DNA of 64,000 nt from Snodgrassella alvi (GCF_040741455.2 NZ_CP160328.2:1987701-2051700); one strand, 5' to 3'. Counted from the stretch's first letter, positions 1 through 10,300 are shown. The notes: generated by a model from the sequence alone, not told the origin. Translations and numbers: made by a program.

Positions 1-204
1 GTCAGCTTGGCATTAGACGAGGGGCAGAAGCAGATTCCGATACATATTTTTCCATTTATGATGAGCCCATCTAATATGAAAAAAAATCAGGATTCAGAAT
101 ATTTTCCTTTCTGGCAACAATTGAAACCTGCATATGATATTTTTGAGACTCAGCGACGAATACCAGATATCAGCGTTGAAAGACGGCATTACGTTGTCCA
201 ATAA
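1..204 (+). CDS. YafK-like L,D-transpeptidase family protein, C-terminal end (5' partial)
   Basis: The reading frame is open from base 1 and closes with TAA at 202-204, so only about 67 C-terminal residues are visible. The segment IPIHIFPFMMSPSNMKK followed by FWQQLKPAYDIFE matches the end of the YkuD-fold YafK/DpaA-type periplasmic proteins, which usually read PVHIFPFRMT then FWxxLKxGYDxFE. Family knowledge suggests action on peptidoglycan or on peptidoglycan-linked lipoprotein in the periplasm. The catalytic Cys/His region lies upstream of the window, so activity cannot be judged. No terminator is obvious just after the stop. Confidence 0.75.
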   Translation, partial: VSLALDEGQKQIPIHIFPFMMSPSNMKKNQDSEYFPFWQQLKPAYDIFETQRRIPDISVERRHYVVQ

Positions 205-1331
205 TTTTATTCTGTTGGTACTTTAATTCGCCTGTTTGGGAAAACATTTTTATTAGGTAACTTAATCATTATCCAGATATATTTTGGAAATTAATAGCAT
301 GATTAAATCTAGCTAGTTGAAGAAGATAAACATAATAAACATCTCTAGAGGTGCAAATAATCGCGCTTGAAGCAGAAATATTTACAGATAGCTTCCTAAA
401 TAGTTGTATGGAAAAAATAAGTATCATCTAATTTATGGTAGTAAAATAATGCTTTATTAGCGTAGTTAAGTAACTGATACAAATTATTTGCCTAAAAATA
501 TTAGGGTATGCTAATATTAAAGGTGTACAAAAGAAAGTTAATATCTATTTAGCAAAATTATTAACTGTTTACAAAATTTATTGGCTATATACAGCCGTAT
601 GAAATCCGGGATTCAGACTTCAGAACAAGATAGAGCGCAATCACAAAGCTCTGAAACCTTTAAATCTGAAATCCGTATACATAGAGCATCTGTACCATTT
701 CTTTATCTTGATTCGCCTTTGAGGCTCATTAATGCGAGCAGGATAATTGATTATTGCGAATAATGGAGCTACGCAATTAAGTTAATATTTTATTGATATA
801 TATATAGCTAATATAGAGGAAGTATTAACAACAGAAAAATTTTGAATTTAATAAATAGATTAAAAATATTTATATTTTAACGGCAACCATAAAATAGAGG
901 TTGAAAGTTTTTAATGACAATTAATCTTATCTGGATTGTGGTAATAGTTAGTTTATGCTTTTGAAATAAATATTATTTGTTTATTTTATGAAATATAGCT
1001 AATTAATAATGCTATTTGAAGATATTTAAAATTTTTCTAGGTGGTTGTTAACGTGCAATCGCTCTAATGCTGGCCACCAGTGTAGAAATTTTACGCGATT
1101 CAGAAATAAAAGCGCTTGTATATTGAATTTAAATGATAATTATTAGTTGAATAATGATTACATATTAGCAATAAACCATTTTAACCATTGTCAAATCAAG
1201 CTAATTGGTAAGTATTAATATTTCAATTAGATGAGAAATACTATTTAGCTTGATTATTCAGCTGCAACACCACGATATATCGTTGTGGCTGTAAATTTTG
1301 AATGATAAACCAATAAAAATACAGATATGCG
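205..1331. other. AT-rich intergenic stretch with no convincing gene
   Basis: About 1.1 kb of very AT-rich DNA. A 60-codon open frame at 581-763 starts with TTG, has no clear ribosome binding site and resembles nothing I know. Around 1050-1120 the base composition rises briefly, which may be a decayed gene, but no protein motif can be read. Near the right end there is a palindrome (listed separately). Confidence 0.6.
1265..1290. promoter_or_regulatory. Palindrome upstream of the rhodanese-Ig-Rhs gene set
   Basis: ACGATATATCGT (1272-1283) is a perfect 12-bp palindrome inside a longer imperfect repeat, CCACGAT...ATCGTTGTGG. It lies about 50 bases before the first gene of the set. It has no T-run, so a protein-binding operator is more likely than a terminator. 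The function is inference from position only. Confidence 0.3.
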
Positions 1332-2192
1332 ATGCTGAAGTTATCACAGATTATTTATATCACTGGAATTTTATTTTTTTTCAGTGTACGGATATTGGCA
1401 CAGGAATTATCTGCCTGTCTCAATGATAAACCAGACTTGGCACAACAGCCTGTAGCCGTAAACTGGCCGCAAAACCACGTTAAACAACCACTTGATCATA
1501 AATACTGGCTTAGCATAAAAGCGTTAAGTCAGCCGCAATGGAAGAATGCGGTGTGGGTGGATATCAGAACTGGTGCAGTGCAACAAGAAACAGGGCTGAA
1601 AATGCTGGCTGTACCGCTTAGTCGATTGTATAGTGCCGATTTTTTAGCTCCTAAAACCGTGATTTTGGTTGGAACTGGTTTTGATGAATTACAGATAAAT
1701 CAAACTATTAAAAATTTAAGAAAAAAAGGTTTTAACCACGTATATGCTTTAAGCGGAGGATTTTTTGTCTGGGAAAAAGTACAAAAGCATAATAAGCCCA
1801 GTCAGCAGGAAATTTCTGCACTGGAGTTTTTATCCGGTAGTCAATCCATACAATGGCAGGTGATTAGTATAGGTTTGAATTCACAACAAATGAATACTTT
1901 ACCAGAACTGCCTGCTAAACAATTTAGTCTTGCCCAGATATCTGGTCCAGAACTAAAGCAATACATCAGCCAAGGAGATAATCGTAATGATGCCTTTATA
2001 CGCTATGTACTGGTTAGCCCAGATGAACAGACGCTTAGGCTATTGCAGCGGCAAATGAGCTTTGCAGAAAACGACCATATTGTCTGGTTGCAAGGCGGAT
2101 TAGCGGCTTATCAGCAATATATACAACAACAAAATAATTTAATGAATCATGCTGGACAAAGTTTATCCAGACCATGCCGCATAACTATTTAA
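1332..2192 (+). CDS. Secreted rhodanese-like protein without catalytic cysteine
   Basis: 286 residues with an N-terminal signal peptide (hydrophobic stretch up to about residue 23, then AQELSA). A rhodanese fold is suggested by VWVDIRTGAVQQETG, a later VILVGTGFDELQ strand-loop and GFNHVYALSGGFFVWEK, which match the rhodanese pattern vDvR, vvvyCxxGxxS and nVxxLxGGxxxW. The usual active-site Cys is absent from the loop. A second, weaker repeat near the C-terminus (YVLVSPDEQTLRLL, then IVWLQGGLAAYQQY) also lacks Cys. It is therefore probably a periplasmic binding or scaffold protein, not a sulfurtransferase. The downstream Ig-repeat gene starts 39 bases after its stop, which suggests co-transcription with that gene and the Rhs gene. 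Confidence 0.65.
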   Translation: MLKLSQIIYITGILFFFSVRILAQELSACLNDKPDLAQQPVAVNWPQNHVKQPLDHKYWLSIKALSQPQWKNAVWVDIRTGAVQQETGLKMLAVPLSRLYSADFLAPKTVILVGTGFDELQINQTIKNLRKKGFNHVYALSGGFFVWEKVQKHNKPSQQEISALEFLSGSQSIQWQVISIGLNSQQMNTLPELPAKQFSLAQISGPELKQYISQGDNRNDAFIRYVLVSPDEQTLRLLQRQMSFAENDHIVWLQGGLAAYQQYIQQQNNLMNHAGQSLSRPCRITI

Positions 2193-2230
2193 TTTATTTA
2201 AGGAGTATTCGAACTCATGAGGGGTACACA

Positions 2231-5200
2231 ATGAATATTTATCAATACTGGAAAAAAAGGTTTTTCGGTTTAAACATAAAAAAAGAGCCAAAACATAAAA
2301 ATAAGCAGAGAAAAGCATATGCAATGGTTGTCTGTGCATTATGCACCATTGCCAGTGCGGCAAGCTATGCCGGTACCGACACAAAACTGAAAGGTGATGA
2401 TAAAGTCAGTGGCGCATTACCGATTGGTTTTGAGTTTAATTATTATGGCAAAAAATATAATAAATTTTATGTAAGTACAAATGGATTACTGCAATTTTCG
2501 AATCCAAGCAGCGGTTACAATAACTCTTGCCTACCTGCAATCAATAATACACTGTTTGTATTCTGGGATGATTTAAGAACTGATGTATACGGCCAGCCTG
2601 CTGGTACCATTAAATACGAAACACAGGGTGAAGCGCCAAACAGAAAACTCATTGTGCAATGGACGAATCAGTATTTTTATAGTTCGAATCTGCCTATGGG
2701 AACCTTTGAAGCGATTCTTTATGAAGGTACAAATCAGATTAAATATCAGTATCGTACTTTAAATATTGATCTAAGCAAAGGCGAGAGTGCAACAATTGGT
2801 ATTCAGGGCATCACGCCAAAGAACGTTCAAGTAGGCTGTAATAAAGCCAATATCATTAAACCAGAACAGGCTATTTTATTTACGCCTAATAATGATTTAA
2901 GTGAATATACCAAGAATGAGAATGCTGAGTACAATTTTATCGATATTTCTGATCTAACACCGGCTGCACCACAACCTGCTGCCCGTTATACAAATCAGGC
3001 ACCAAGCTGGACATGGCAGAATATCAATACACTTGATACATGGGAAATTGAAATTCAGGATGCTTCCGGAAATACCGTCTATAAAAAAATACTGAATAAA
3101 GTAAATCAATATACTTATGATGCAGGTTTACAAAATGGACAGTCTTATCGCGCCCGTGTACGCGGAAGTATTAATCGAGGTGCTACCTGGGAAATGTGGT
3201 CTTCACCCTCTGAGCTCATTACCGTAGATACGACCAAACCGGTTGTGGAACTAAACCAATTCAGTCGTGTTAATGACAAAGCGGTGAGAATTGGTTACAG
3301 CAGCAGTGATAATCTGAGTGGTATAGCCTCTATACATCTGCAAATTGCCAATAATCCAGATTTCAATAAACCCATTATCGATCAGGATATTAATCTGCAA
3401 AGCAATAATGTGCAGATAGATAATGTGCCTGTTGGTGGAATGTTATATGCCCGACTGAATGCTTTGGATAAAGCAGGCAACAGCTCAGGCTATACTCAGG
3501 CATCTGCTATTACGGTTACACCTCCAGTACTTATCAGCCCTGTTACCCAGACAAAGGTTAAGAACGCAGCATTAAAAGTTCAGGGTACTGCTGAGTCTGG
3601 TGCAAAAGTACAGTTGTATCTGAATGATAAACCAGTGGGTGAAAAGGTTACTGCTGATGCACAAGGCTATTTCACTCAGGATATTCTGTTGCCGAAAGAA
3701 GGTAGTTACCGCTTACATGCTGTAGCGCAGAATGATGCTGGCAGCAGTGAGCCCAGTGCACCGGTGCAGTTTGATTTCGCTTTACCGACACCCACTGCAA
3801 TCATTACTACTCCCAGTGATAATCAAACACTTGCTGCTCCGGTTGATATTCAGGTAGATGCTGCAGATGAACTTGGTATCGAAAAAGTAGATTTATTGAT
3901 AGATAACAAACAGTTTGCTACTCTGTCAGAACGCCCCTATCAGGCACACTGGCCTCTGACCATGGAGGATAATGGCAGCCACAAAATCAGTGCAAAAGTG
4001 ACCAATACCAGCGGCAAAACAGTGACCAGCACCCGTACGGTCAATGTCAAAATTGAACCACCGGCTCCGCCTCCCACACCTTATACCGGTAAAATTACCG
4101 CAATCAGCCCTGCGGTTAGTTATGGCCCGCAGCCAGTAACCATTAGCGGGCAGGCTGTTTATCGTGCTGAAAATACGATAGCTGCAAACCTACCGCTAAA
4201 ACTGGTTTTGAATGTAAAAGGGTTTGAACGCAGAATAGCTGTTGCCACTGATGAAAACGGCCATTTCACCTATACCTTTACCCCGCAGGAATCTGACTCG
4301 GGTACATATCAGGTTGGCATTATTCATCCGGATGAAAAAACTGTTACCAGTCAGGGCAGTTTTGATATCAACCGCATCGCATTTAATATACAAGGCTATC
4401 AGCTCAAAGCGCCGCGAACCATCACCACACCCATACAGGTTAATGCTACAGCCAGTACCGGTGCTAAAAACCTGCGCTGGGTATTGGCTGCTGAAAATCA
4501 GCCAGATGGCGTATTGCCTCAGGGCGTGAATATTGAATCTGAAGCTGTAAATATTGCCCCCGGACAGAGTCGCACGACAACAATTAAATTCACCGCAGAC
4601 GATCATGCAGCCGAAAAGGGCAGCTTGTTTTTGGTGGCCTATGCCGATGATTCAGGAGATCTGGTACGCGGTAAATTACAGATTAATTATGAGCTTGGTC
4701 AGCCAATGCCTGAATTGTATGCATCGCCTACCTATATACAGACTGGCTTACAGCAAAATACCAGCTCCACAGCCAAAGTCAGCGTTGGCAATAAAGGATT
4801 GGCAGCGGCAAAAAATGTTCAGGTAGAGCTGGTAGATGAGCAGGGTAATCCCGCTCCGAGCTGGGTATTTATTGCCAGTGATAAAAATATTAATGAAATT
4901 GCGGTTGATGAAAAAGTACCGGTACAAATCATGGCTCAGCCGGACAACAGCATCCCCGACGGCATTTACAACTTTATTATCAGAGTATCCAGCAGCGGCA
5001 AAGTAGCAGGCACCATTCCGGTAAGAATTTCCGTTACCCAGAGCGGACAGGGCGTAGCTCACTTTGATGTGGCTGATATCTATACCGCCACCCTAGATGC
5101 AGACGGACAGCCCATCAAAGGCGTAAAAGGAGCAACCATCAAGTTGCAGAATGATAGTGTATTAACGGAACAATATACTTTCAATACAGACAAAGATGGT

Positions 5201-6025
5201 ATCGCAACCTTAAACAAGCTGCCGGCAGGCATCTATCGCTATCGCGTCAGCGCACCTAATCATATGGATGCCAGCGGCCGTATAGTGATTCAGCCTGATA
5301 GCACAACTAATCAGCATGTATTTCTGGAGTATCAGACAATCAATGTAGAGTTTGGCGTGACTGAAACCTCCATTAAAGATGTGTATGACATTAATGTTAA
5401 TGCCACCTTTAATACGCAAGTACCGGCACCTGTCATTATGCTCGAACCATTGTCTATTAATCTTGGTGCAATGCAGGTTGGAGAAGAAAAAACGGGCCAG
5501 ATTACAGTCAGCAATTATGGTCTGGTACAGGCTGACCATGTGGTACTGAATTTGCCGAAAACTGATGCTCACTTCAAGTATGAATTTTTTGGTGAAGTGC
5601 CCAGTGTGCTCAAACCAAAAGAAAAAGTAGTGATTTCCTATAAAGTGACTGCTCTTGATCCGAAACAACAGGCGCCGGCAGAAACCAGAATTGCTTCGCT
5701 ATCAGACTTGCTACGTGCTGTACCAGATGAAGACGACTGCACATCCTACGAAGCTAGCTATGAGGAATCACATCAGAGTGAGTGTCCCAGTGGTGACATT
5801 TCCAAAGGCAGCAGTAGTGGGCGTTTCTATCAATACACCGGTAAAAAATGCTCAACCAAGGGCAATGGTATTGGCTGGGGAGGCGGCGGTTCACTTGGAG
5901 GAGTGGGCGGCGGCACTTTCGGAAATGGGGCTGGAGCGGGTTCGCCGGAGGCGATGCCGATAACGCCTGGCTGTACCCCGGATGCGCCCTGCGCTTCAGG
6001 TGGTTCGAAAGATGGTTCGTGCTAA
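2231..6025 (+). CDS. Large secreted NIDO/Ig-like repeat protein, partner of the Rhs gene
   Basis: I chose the ATG at 2231 because GAGGGG lies 7-13 bases upstream; the frame is open back to 2174, overlapping the previous gene. The product is 1264 residues. A long basic leader with hydrophobic core AMVVCALCTIASAASYA indicates Sec export. Residues about 60-210 look NIDO-like (GFEFNYYGKKYNKFYVSTNG, FVFWDDLRTD, GTFEAILYEGTNQIKYQY). Several bacterial Ig/FN3-like segments follow (e.g. LKVQGTAESGAKVQLYLND, TTPSDNQTLAAPVDIQVDA), then a CARDB/NEW3-like segment and a carboxypeptidase-regulatory-like segment (IKGVKGATIKL...GIATLNKLPAGIYRYRV). The tail is rich in Gly, Ser and Cys. It sits 48 bases before the Rhs gene, so a role in surface display, folding or delivery of the Rhs protein is plausible but inferred. 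Confidence 0.7.
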   Translation: MNIYQYWKKRFFGLNIKKEPKHKNKQRKAYAMVVCALCTIASAASYAGTDTKLKGDDKVSGALPIGFEFNYYGKKYNKFYVSTNGLLQFSNPSSGYNNSCLPAINNTLFVFWDDLRTDVYGQPAGTIKYETQGEAPNRKLIVQWTNQYFYSSNLPMGTFEAILYEGTNQIKYQYRTLNIDLSKGESATIGIQGITPKNVQVGCNKANIIKPEQAILFTPNNDLSEYTKNENAEYNFIDISDLTPAAPQPAARYTNQAPSWTWQNINTLDTWEIEIQDASGNTVYKKILNKVNQYTYDAGLQNGQSYRARVRGSINRGATWEMWSSPSELITVDTTKPVVELNQFSRVNDKAVRIGYSSSDNLSGIASIHLQIANNPDFNKPIIDQDINLQSNNVQIDNVPVGGMLYARLNALDKAGNSSGYTQASAITVTPPVLISPVTQTKVKNAALKVQGTAESGAKVQLYLNDKPVGEKVTADAQGYFTQDILLPKEGSYRLHAVAQNDAGSSEPSAPVQFDFALPTPTAIITTPSDNQTLAAPVDIQVDAADELGIEKVDLLIDNKQFATLSERPYQAHWPLTMEDNGSHKISAKVTNTSGKTVTSTRTVNVKIEPPAPPPTPYTGKITAISPAVSYGPQPVTISGQAVYRAENTIAANLPLKLVLNVKGFERRIAVATDENGHFTYTFTPQESDSGTYQVGIIHPDEKTVTSQGSFDINRIAFNIQGYQLKAPRTITTPIQVNATASTGAKNLRWVLAAENQPDGVLPQGVNIESEAVNIAPGQSRTTTIKFTADDHAAEKGSLFLVAYADDSGDLVRGKLQINYELGQPMPELYASPTYIQTGLQQNTSSTAKVSVGNKGLAAAKNVQVELVDEQGNPAPSWVFIASDKNINEIAVDEKVPVQIMAQPDNSIPDGIYNFIIRVSSSGKVAGTIPVRISVTQSGQGVAHFDVADIYTATLDADGQPIKGVKGATIKLQNDSVLTEQYTFNTDKDGIATLNKLPAGIYRYRVSAPNHMDASGRIVIQPDSTTNQHVFLEYQTINVEFGVTETSIKDVYDINVNATFNTQVPAPVIMLEPLSINLGAMQVGEEKTGQITVSNYGLVQADHVVLNLPKTDAHFKYEFFGEVPSVLKPKEKVVISYKVTALDPKQQAPAETRIASLSDLLRAVPDEDDCTSYEASYEESHQSECPSGDISKGSSSGRFYQYTGKKCSTKGNGIGWGGGGSLGGVGGGTFGNGAGAGSPEAMPITPGCTPDAPCASGGSKDGSC

Positions 6026-6073
6026 TACCAACAAATAAAACAAAATAAATAAATTAAACACAAGGGTCAAAAA

Positions 6074-9000
6074 ATGAAAACAAACAACCGACCCCGGAAC
6101 AGCCTGAAGGAATGGCTGTTCCGGGTAATCAGCTACATACTCATGCTGGTAATGGCATTGCCGCAGATGGCGTATGCCCGCATCAGCGGCAATGACGAAA
6201 AATTATCTGGCATCAGTCATGCCAGCGTCAGACTGCCGAATACCGAATATACCGAAAACACCGTAGACATGCGGGTAAAAGTATTAGGTGGAGAAGTCAA
6301 ACTCAACCGCACCTGGGAAAATGGACGTTGGTATCTCAATCCAGCCTGGGCCGAACTACGCTTCGTATTAGATCCGCTCGACAGCAGCGTCAAAACCATC
6401 GATCGTGCCGGTACCCTGTATCAGCGCAGCGGCGAAGCCGACTTATATACCTACAAACAAGTATCCATCAGCAAAACCGAAACCGGCTGGCGCTGGACGG
6501 ATCCAGAGGGTAACTGGATAAACTATGACAGCAAAGGCCGGCCACTGGCCTATGGCAATGCCAACAACGTACAAGTTAGCTTTGAGCTAGATAAAGACGG
6601 GCAGCGCAAAGCCATTAAAGATAACAACGGCGAACTCGTATACAACCTAGACTATGACAATCAGGATCACCTAATCAAAGCCACCGACCGCAGTGGCCGC
6701 AGCGTCAGCTACAACTGGTCCGGAGACCGCCTGACCCAAGTAACCGACGTCATGGGCAACGTCTGGAAATATGGTTACGACAACAACGGCCAGATAAACC
6801 GCCGCACCGATCCCGATGGTGGCGTCACCAAAATTGATTACATCGTGTCCGTACCCTCATCACAGTTTGCCATGGGCAGCGGCCGCAATGGTGGCGTAAT
6901 ATCACAAAGTGCCGTAGTGAGCACCGGCGCAGCCGATCATGAAAACAAACTGGCACGCGTAGGCAAAATCACCAGCAAAACCGGTGCTGTGACTGTTTAT
7001 AACACCGAGTACAACCGCGTCAACAAACAATACACCATCACCGTCAACGATCCGGCCGGACAAAAAACCGTCACCGTATTTGACAGCAATGGACGCGTAC
7101 TGACCGAAAGTATAAACGGCCATCTTACCGCCCGCTATGATCGAGACAGCGCCAACAACATCGTCAAATACACCGACGAACGCGGGCAGATTACCACTAC
7201 CCAGTATAACCAAGCGGACTATCCGGTTAAAGTCACCTATCCGAATGGCGCAGTAGAAGAATATCAATACAATCAGGCCAACAAACCGGTCAAACAAATC
7301 AACGCCAAAGGCGACAGCATCACCTTTGAATACAATGCTGCCAACCAGCCGACCAAAATCACCTATGCTGCCGGCAAACCCGAGCAACGCATCGTCAACT
7401 TCGAGTATGACAACCTAGGTCAGCAAACCAAAGCCACCATAGGCAATAATCAAAAGAGCATCAGCCTGCAGCAAAGCTTTGACCGCTACGGCAACATAGC
7501 CAGCTATACCGATGGCAAAGGGCAACAGTACCAGTACAGCTATAACATACAAGGTCAGCCAACCGAATTACAGAACCCTTTACAGCAGAAATGGCTATTG
7601 GGTTACAACGCTGCCGGTTACACAACACAAGTAACCGACCCACTCAAGCACACCTTTACCATGAAAACCGATGCCCTCGGCCGAATAGTAGAGATGACCG
7701 ATGCGCAAGGCAACAGCACCCATTACAGCTATCAAAATACAGCAACAGGGCGCGAAGTAAAAACCACTGACGCATTGAATCAAGTTACCACCCAGCAGTA
7801 TGACCAGCTCAACCGCCTGATTAAAACCATCACCCCATCCGGACTGGTTAGTGAACAGAGCTACGACAGCAACAGCAGAATCAGCCAGTATAAAGACTAC
7901 AAAGGCAATCAGCTTAGCTACGAATATGGCGCACCCGGCACCAGTCAGGCTGGACTCCTGACCAAAATAAACTACCCGACCTACAGCGAAAGCTACGATT
8001 ATGACAACATGGGTAACACCATCAGCGTCAACCAGCAGCTGGACAGCAATACCCAGATAAGCAGCCACAGCAGCTATGACCAACTAGGCCAACAAATCAG
8101 CCGCACCGATGCTGCCAACCGCACCAGCCAAAGCCAATACAACGCACTGGGACAAATCACAGCCGACATAGATGCACTGTCAGGTAAAACCCAGTACCAG
8201 TATGACCTGTCTGACAACCTCAGCACACTGACTGATGCCAAAGGCAACCAGTACCACTTTGAATATGATCAAAATAACAACCTACTCAAAGAAACCAAAA
8301 CACTGGGCAACAACGTCGAATACAGCTACAACGCTGCCAACCAGCTGACCGAACAGAAGCAGGCCAACGGCAACCGCATACAGTATCAGTATGATGCAGC
8401 GGGAAACCTCAGCCAGCAAAACTACATCGCAGCCGGTGCCGACACCGCCGAACAGACAGTCAACTACCAATATGATGCCAACAACCAACTGACAGACGTA
8501 CAGCAAAGCGGCAGCTCCAACAGCCATTACACCTATCAGCGCGATGCCCTAGGACGAATCGTTGAAGAAAACATCAGCTATGGCCGCATCAGCAAAACCT
8601 TAAAATACAGCTATGATACAGATGGCAACCTAGCCAGCATCACCTATCCCGATAACAGCACAGTAAACTATCGTTATGCCAACGGCCAGTTACAGCAAGC
8701 CATACTGCCAAACGGAGAAGAAATCAACTGGCGTGATTACCAATGGAATCAGCCTAAACGTATCACCTATCCGCAAGCAGAACAAACCAACAGCTATGAT
8801 GCCTTACAGCGACCAACACAAATCAAACTGGTTAGCAAAGGACAAACCTTACTCGAACGCCACTACAGCTACGATAAAGTCAGCAACATCAGCAGTATCC
8901 AGACAGAAAAGGGCAGCAGTAGCTACCAGTATGACCAATTAGACCGCTTAACCCAAGTCAAACCGGAACAGGAAAGCCTAGCGCAACGAGCAGAATCCTA

Positions 9001-10300
9001 CAGCTACGATGCCATCGGCAACCGCACCGGTAGCGCCCAACAACCAGGTGAGTGGCAGTACAACGACCTCAACCAACTCATCAAGTGGGGAGAAGGCAAA
9101 CAACAGACCAGCCTCAGCTACACCATCAACGGGCAGCTAGCGACAGAAGAAAACGCCAATAAAAAACTCAGCTATAGCTACAACGCGGCCGAGAGACTAA
9201 GTAAAGTCAGTAACGACAGCGGAGAAATAGCCAGCTACCAATACGACCCATTTGGCCGGCGCATCAGCAAAACCGTAAATGGCAAAACCACCTACTATAT
9301 CTACAGCAGCGAAGGGCTGATAGCTGAACTGGATCAAACAGGACGGATGCAAGTAGCGTACGGTTGGGCACCAGACAGCGATTGGGGCACCAGCCCACTG
9401 TGGCAGGCGAATCTAAACGAAGGCCAAACCCTAAAAAATGCCAGCTATCACTACCTAATAACAGACCATCTTGGCACCCCACAACTAGCAATAAACAGTA
9501 CAGGAGAACAGAGCTGGAAAATTACCAGTGATGCATTTGGCAACAGCGAACTGGATGCAAATAACCAAATCACCATGAACCTGAGGTTTCCGGGACAGTA
9601 TTACGACGAAGAGACCGGACTGTCGTACAACTACTTCAGGAATTACGACGCGAAGACGGGGAGATATATTCAGAGTGACCCGATAGGGTTAGCAGGAGGA
9701 GTAAACACGTATGGATATGTAGGTGGGAATCCGCTTATATATAGTGACCCGACTGGGGAGATTGCTCCGGTAGTTGGTGCATTAGTTGTTGCTGGAATAA
9801 GGTTAGGCATTATAGGTTTGAGATCAGCATTATCAAGCATTCGGGCAAGAAGATTAGTTTCTGGCATCATGCCTGGAGTAGGTGCAGGCATAAATCAGAA
9901 TATTGATAGAAGATTGAAAGAAGGAAATAATGGGTTACCATATTTAAATTCAAGACATCCAGGGGAAGATCATTTACTTAATGTATGTGAAGGAAAAAAA
10001 GAGTTAGGATATGACCCTTTTGACCCAAACGATCGTTGTCAAAAAATAAGAAATGCAATATATTATTTATCAATGAGAGCAAGAATACGAGCCGGAGACT
10101 TAATAAAATATGGAGGAGGGGACAGTGGACATAATCTAAGGTACAATCGAGTATTAGATGCTTTGAAAAAGCTTGTAAATGAAGCTAAACTTTGGGGTTG
10201 TGAATATGACAAGCAAGCAGATGAAATATTAAAATCATCAAAACGGTCAATAGCAGAAAAAATGAGTGTTTCCAAAGAGGTTGCAAAAAAATTCAATTAG
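6074..10300 (+). CDS. Sec-exported YD-repeat/Rhs polymorphic toxin with unrecognised C-terminal tip
   Basis: 1408 residues. ATG follows AAGGGTC. The N-terminus has basic residues then a hydrophobic run (WLFRVISYILMLVMALPQMAYA), a Sec signal peptide. Dozens of YD repeats follow (forms such as YxYDxxGxLxxxxxxxG), ending in the Rhs-associated core with TGRYIQSDPIGLAGG and YGYVGGNPLIYSDPTGE at about residues 1192-1229. Rhs shells of this type enclose a C-terminal toxin. The variable tip (about 1230-1408) begins with a hydrophobic linker and continues with a polar domain carrying HPGEDHLLNVCEGKKE, KIRNAIYYLSMRARIRAGD and GHNLRYNRVLDALKKL, which I do not recognise. Base composition drops sharply from GC-richer core to AT-rich tip at about 9760. 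No PAAR, VgrG or other type VI gene is present. Confidence 0.88.
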   Translation: MKTNNRPRNSLKEWLFRVISYILMLVMALPQMAYARISGNDEKLSGISHASVRLPNTEYTENTVDMRVKVLGGEVKLNRTWENGRWYLNPAWAELRFVLDPLDSSVKTIDRAGTLYQRSGEADLYTYKQVSISKTETGWRWTDPEGNWINYDSKGRPLAYGNANNVQVSFELDKDGQRKAIKDNNGELVYNLDYDNQDHLIKATDRSGRSVSYNWSGDRLTQVTDVMGNVWKYGYDNNGQINRRTDPDGGVTKIDYIVSVPSSQFAMGSGRNGGVISQSAVVSTGAADHENKLARVGKITSKTGAVTVYNTEYNRVNKQYTITVNDPAGQKTVTVFDSNGRVLTESINGHLTARYDRDSANNIVKYTDERGQITTTQYNQADYPVKVTYPNGAVEEYQYNQANKPVKQINAKGDSITFEYNAANQPTKITYAAGKPEQRIVNFEYDNLGQQTKATIGNNQKSISLQQSFDRYGNIASYTDGKGQQYQYSYNIQGQPTELQNPLQQKWLLGYNAAGYTTQVTDPLKHTFTMKTDALGRIVEMTDAQGNSTHYSYQNTATGREVKTTDALNQVTTQQYDQLNRLIKTITPSGLVSEQSYDSNSRISQYKDYKGNQLSYEYGAPGTSQAGLLTKINYPTYSESYDYDNMGNTISVNQQLDSNTQISSHSSYDQLGQQISRTDAANRTSQSQYNALGQITADIDALSGKTQYQYDLSDNLSTLTDAKGNQYHFEYDQNNNLLKETKTLGNNVEYSYNAANQLTEQKQANGNRIQYQYDAAGNLSQQNYIAAGADTAEQTVNYQYDANNQLTDVQQSGSSNSHYTYQRDALGRIVEENISYGRISKTLKYSYDTDGNLASITYPDNSTVNYRYANGQLQQAILPNGEEINWRDYQWNQPKRITYPQAEQTNSYDALQRPTQIKLVSKGQTLLERHYSYDKVSNISSIQTEKGSSSYQYDQLDRLTQVKPEQESLAQRAESYSYDAIGNRTGSAQQPGEWQYNDLNQLIKWGEGKQQTSLSYTINGQLATEENANKKLSYSYNAAERLSKVSNDSGEIASYQYDPFGRRISKTVNGKTTYYIYSSEGLIAELDQTGRMQVAYGWAPDSDWGTSPLWQANLNEGQTLKNASYHYLITDHLGTPQLAINSTGEQSWKITSDAFGNSELDANNQITMNLRFPGQYYDEETGLSYNYFRNYDAKTGRYIQSDPIGLAGGVNTYGYVGGNPLIYSDPTGEIAPVVGALVVAGIRLGIIGLRSALSSIRARRLVSGIMPGVGAGINQNIDRRLKEGNNGLPYLNSRHPGEDHLLNVCEGKKELGYDPFDPNDRCQKIRNAIYYLSMRARIRAGDLIKYGGGDSGHNLRYNRVLDALKKLVNEAKLWGCEYDKQADEILKSSKRSIAEKMSVSKEVAKKFN

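Noticed and set aside
581-763. 60-residue gene
   Set aside because: TTG start, no ribosome binding site, no motif, composition like surrounding spacer.
6600-9300. Nucleotide tandem repeats or CRISPR-like array
   Set aside because: The regularity comes from degenerate YD repeats at protein level; no identical spaced DNA repeats.
6902-9491. Long antisense open frames across the Rhs gene
   Set aside because: They are low-complexity shadows produced by the codon bias of the YD repeats.
6074-10300. Type VI secretion effector of the PAAR-Rhs type
   Set aside because: The N-terminus is a Sec signal peptide, no PAAR or prePAAR motif is seen, and no VgrG, Hcp or adaptor gene is in the window.
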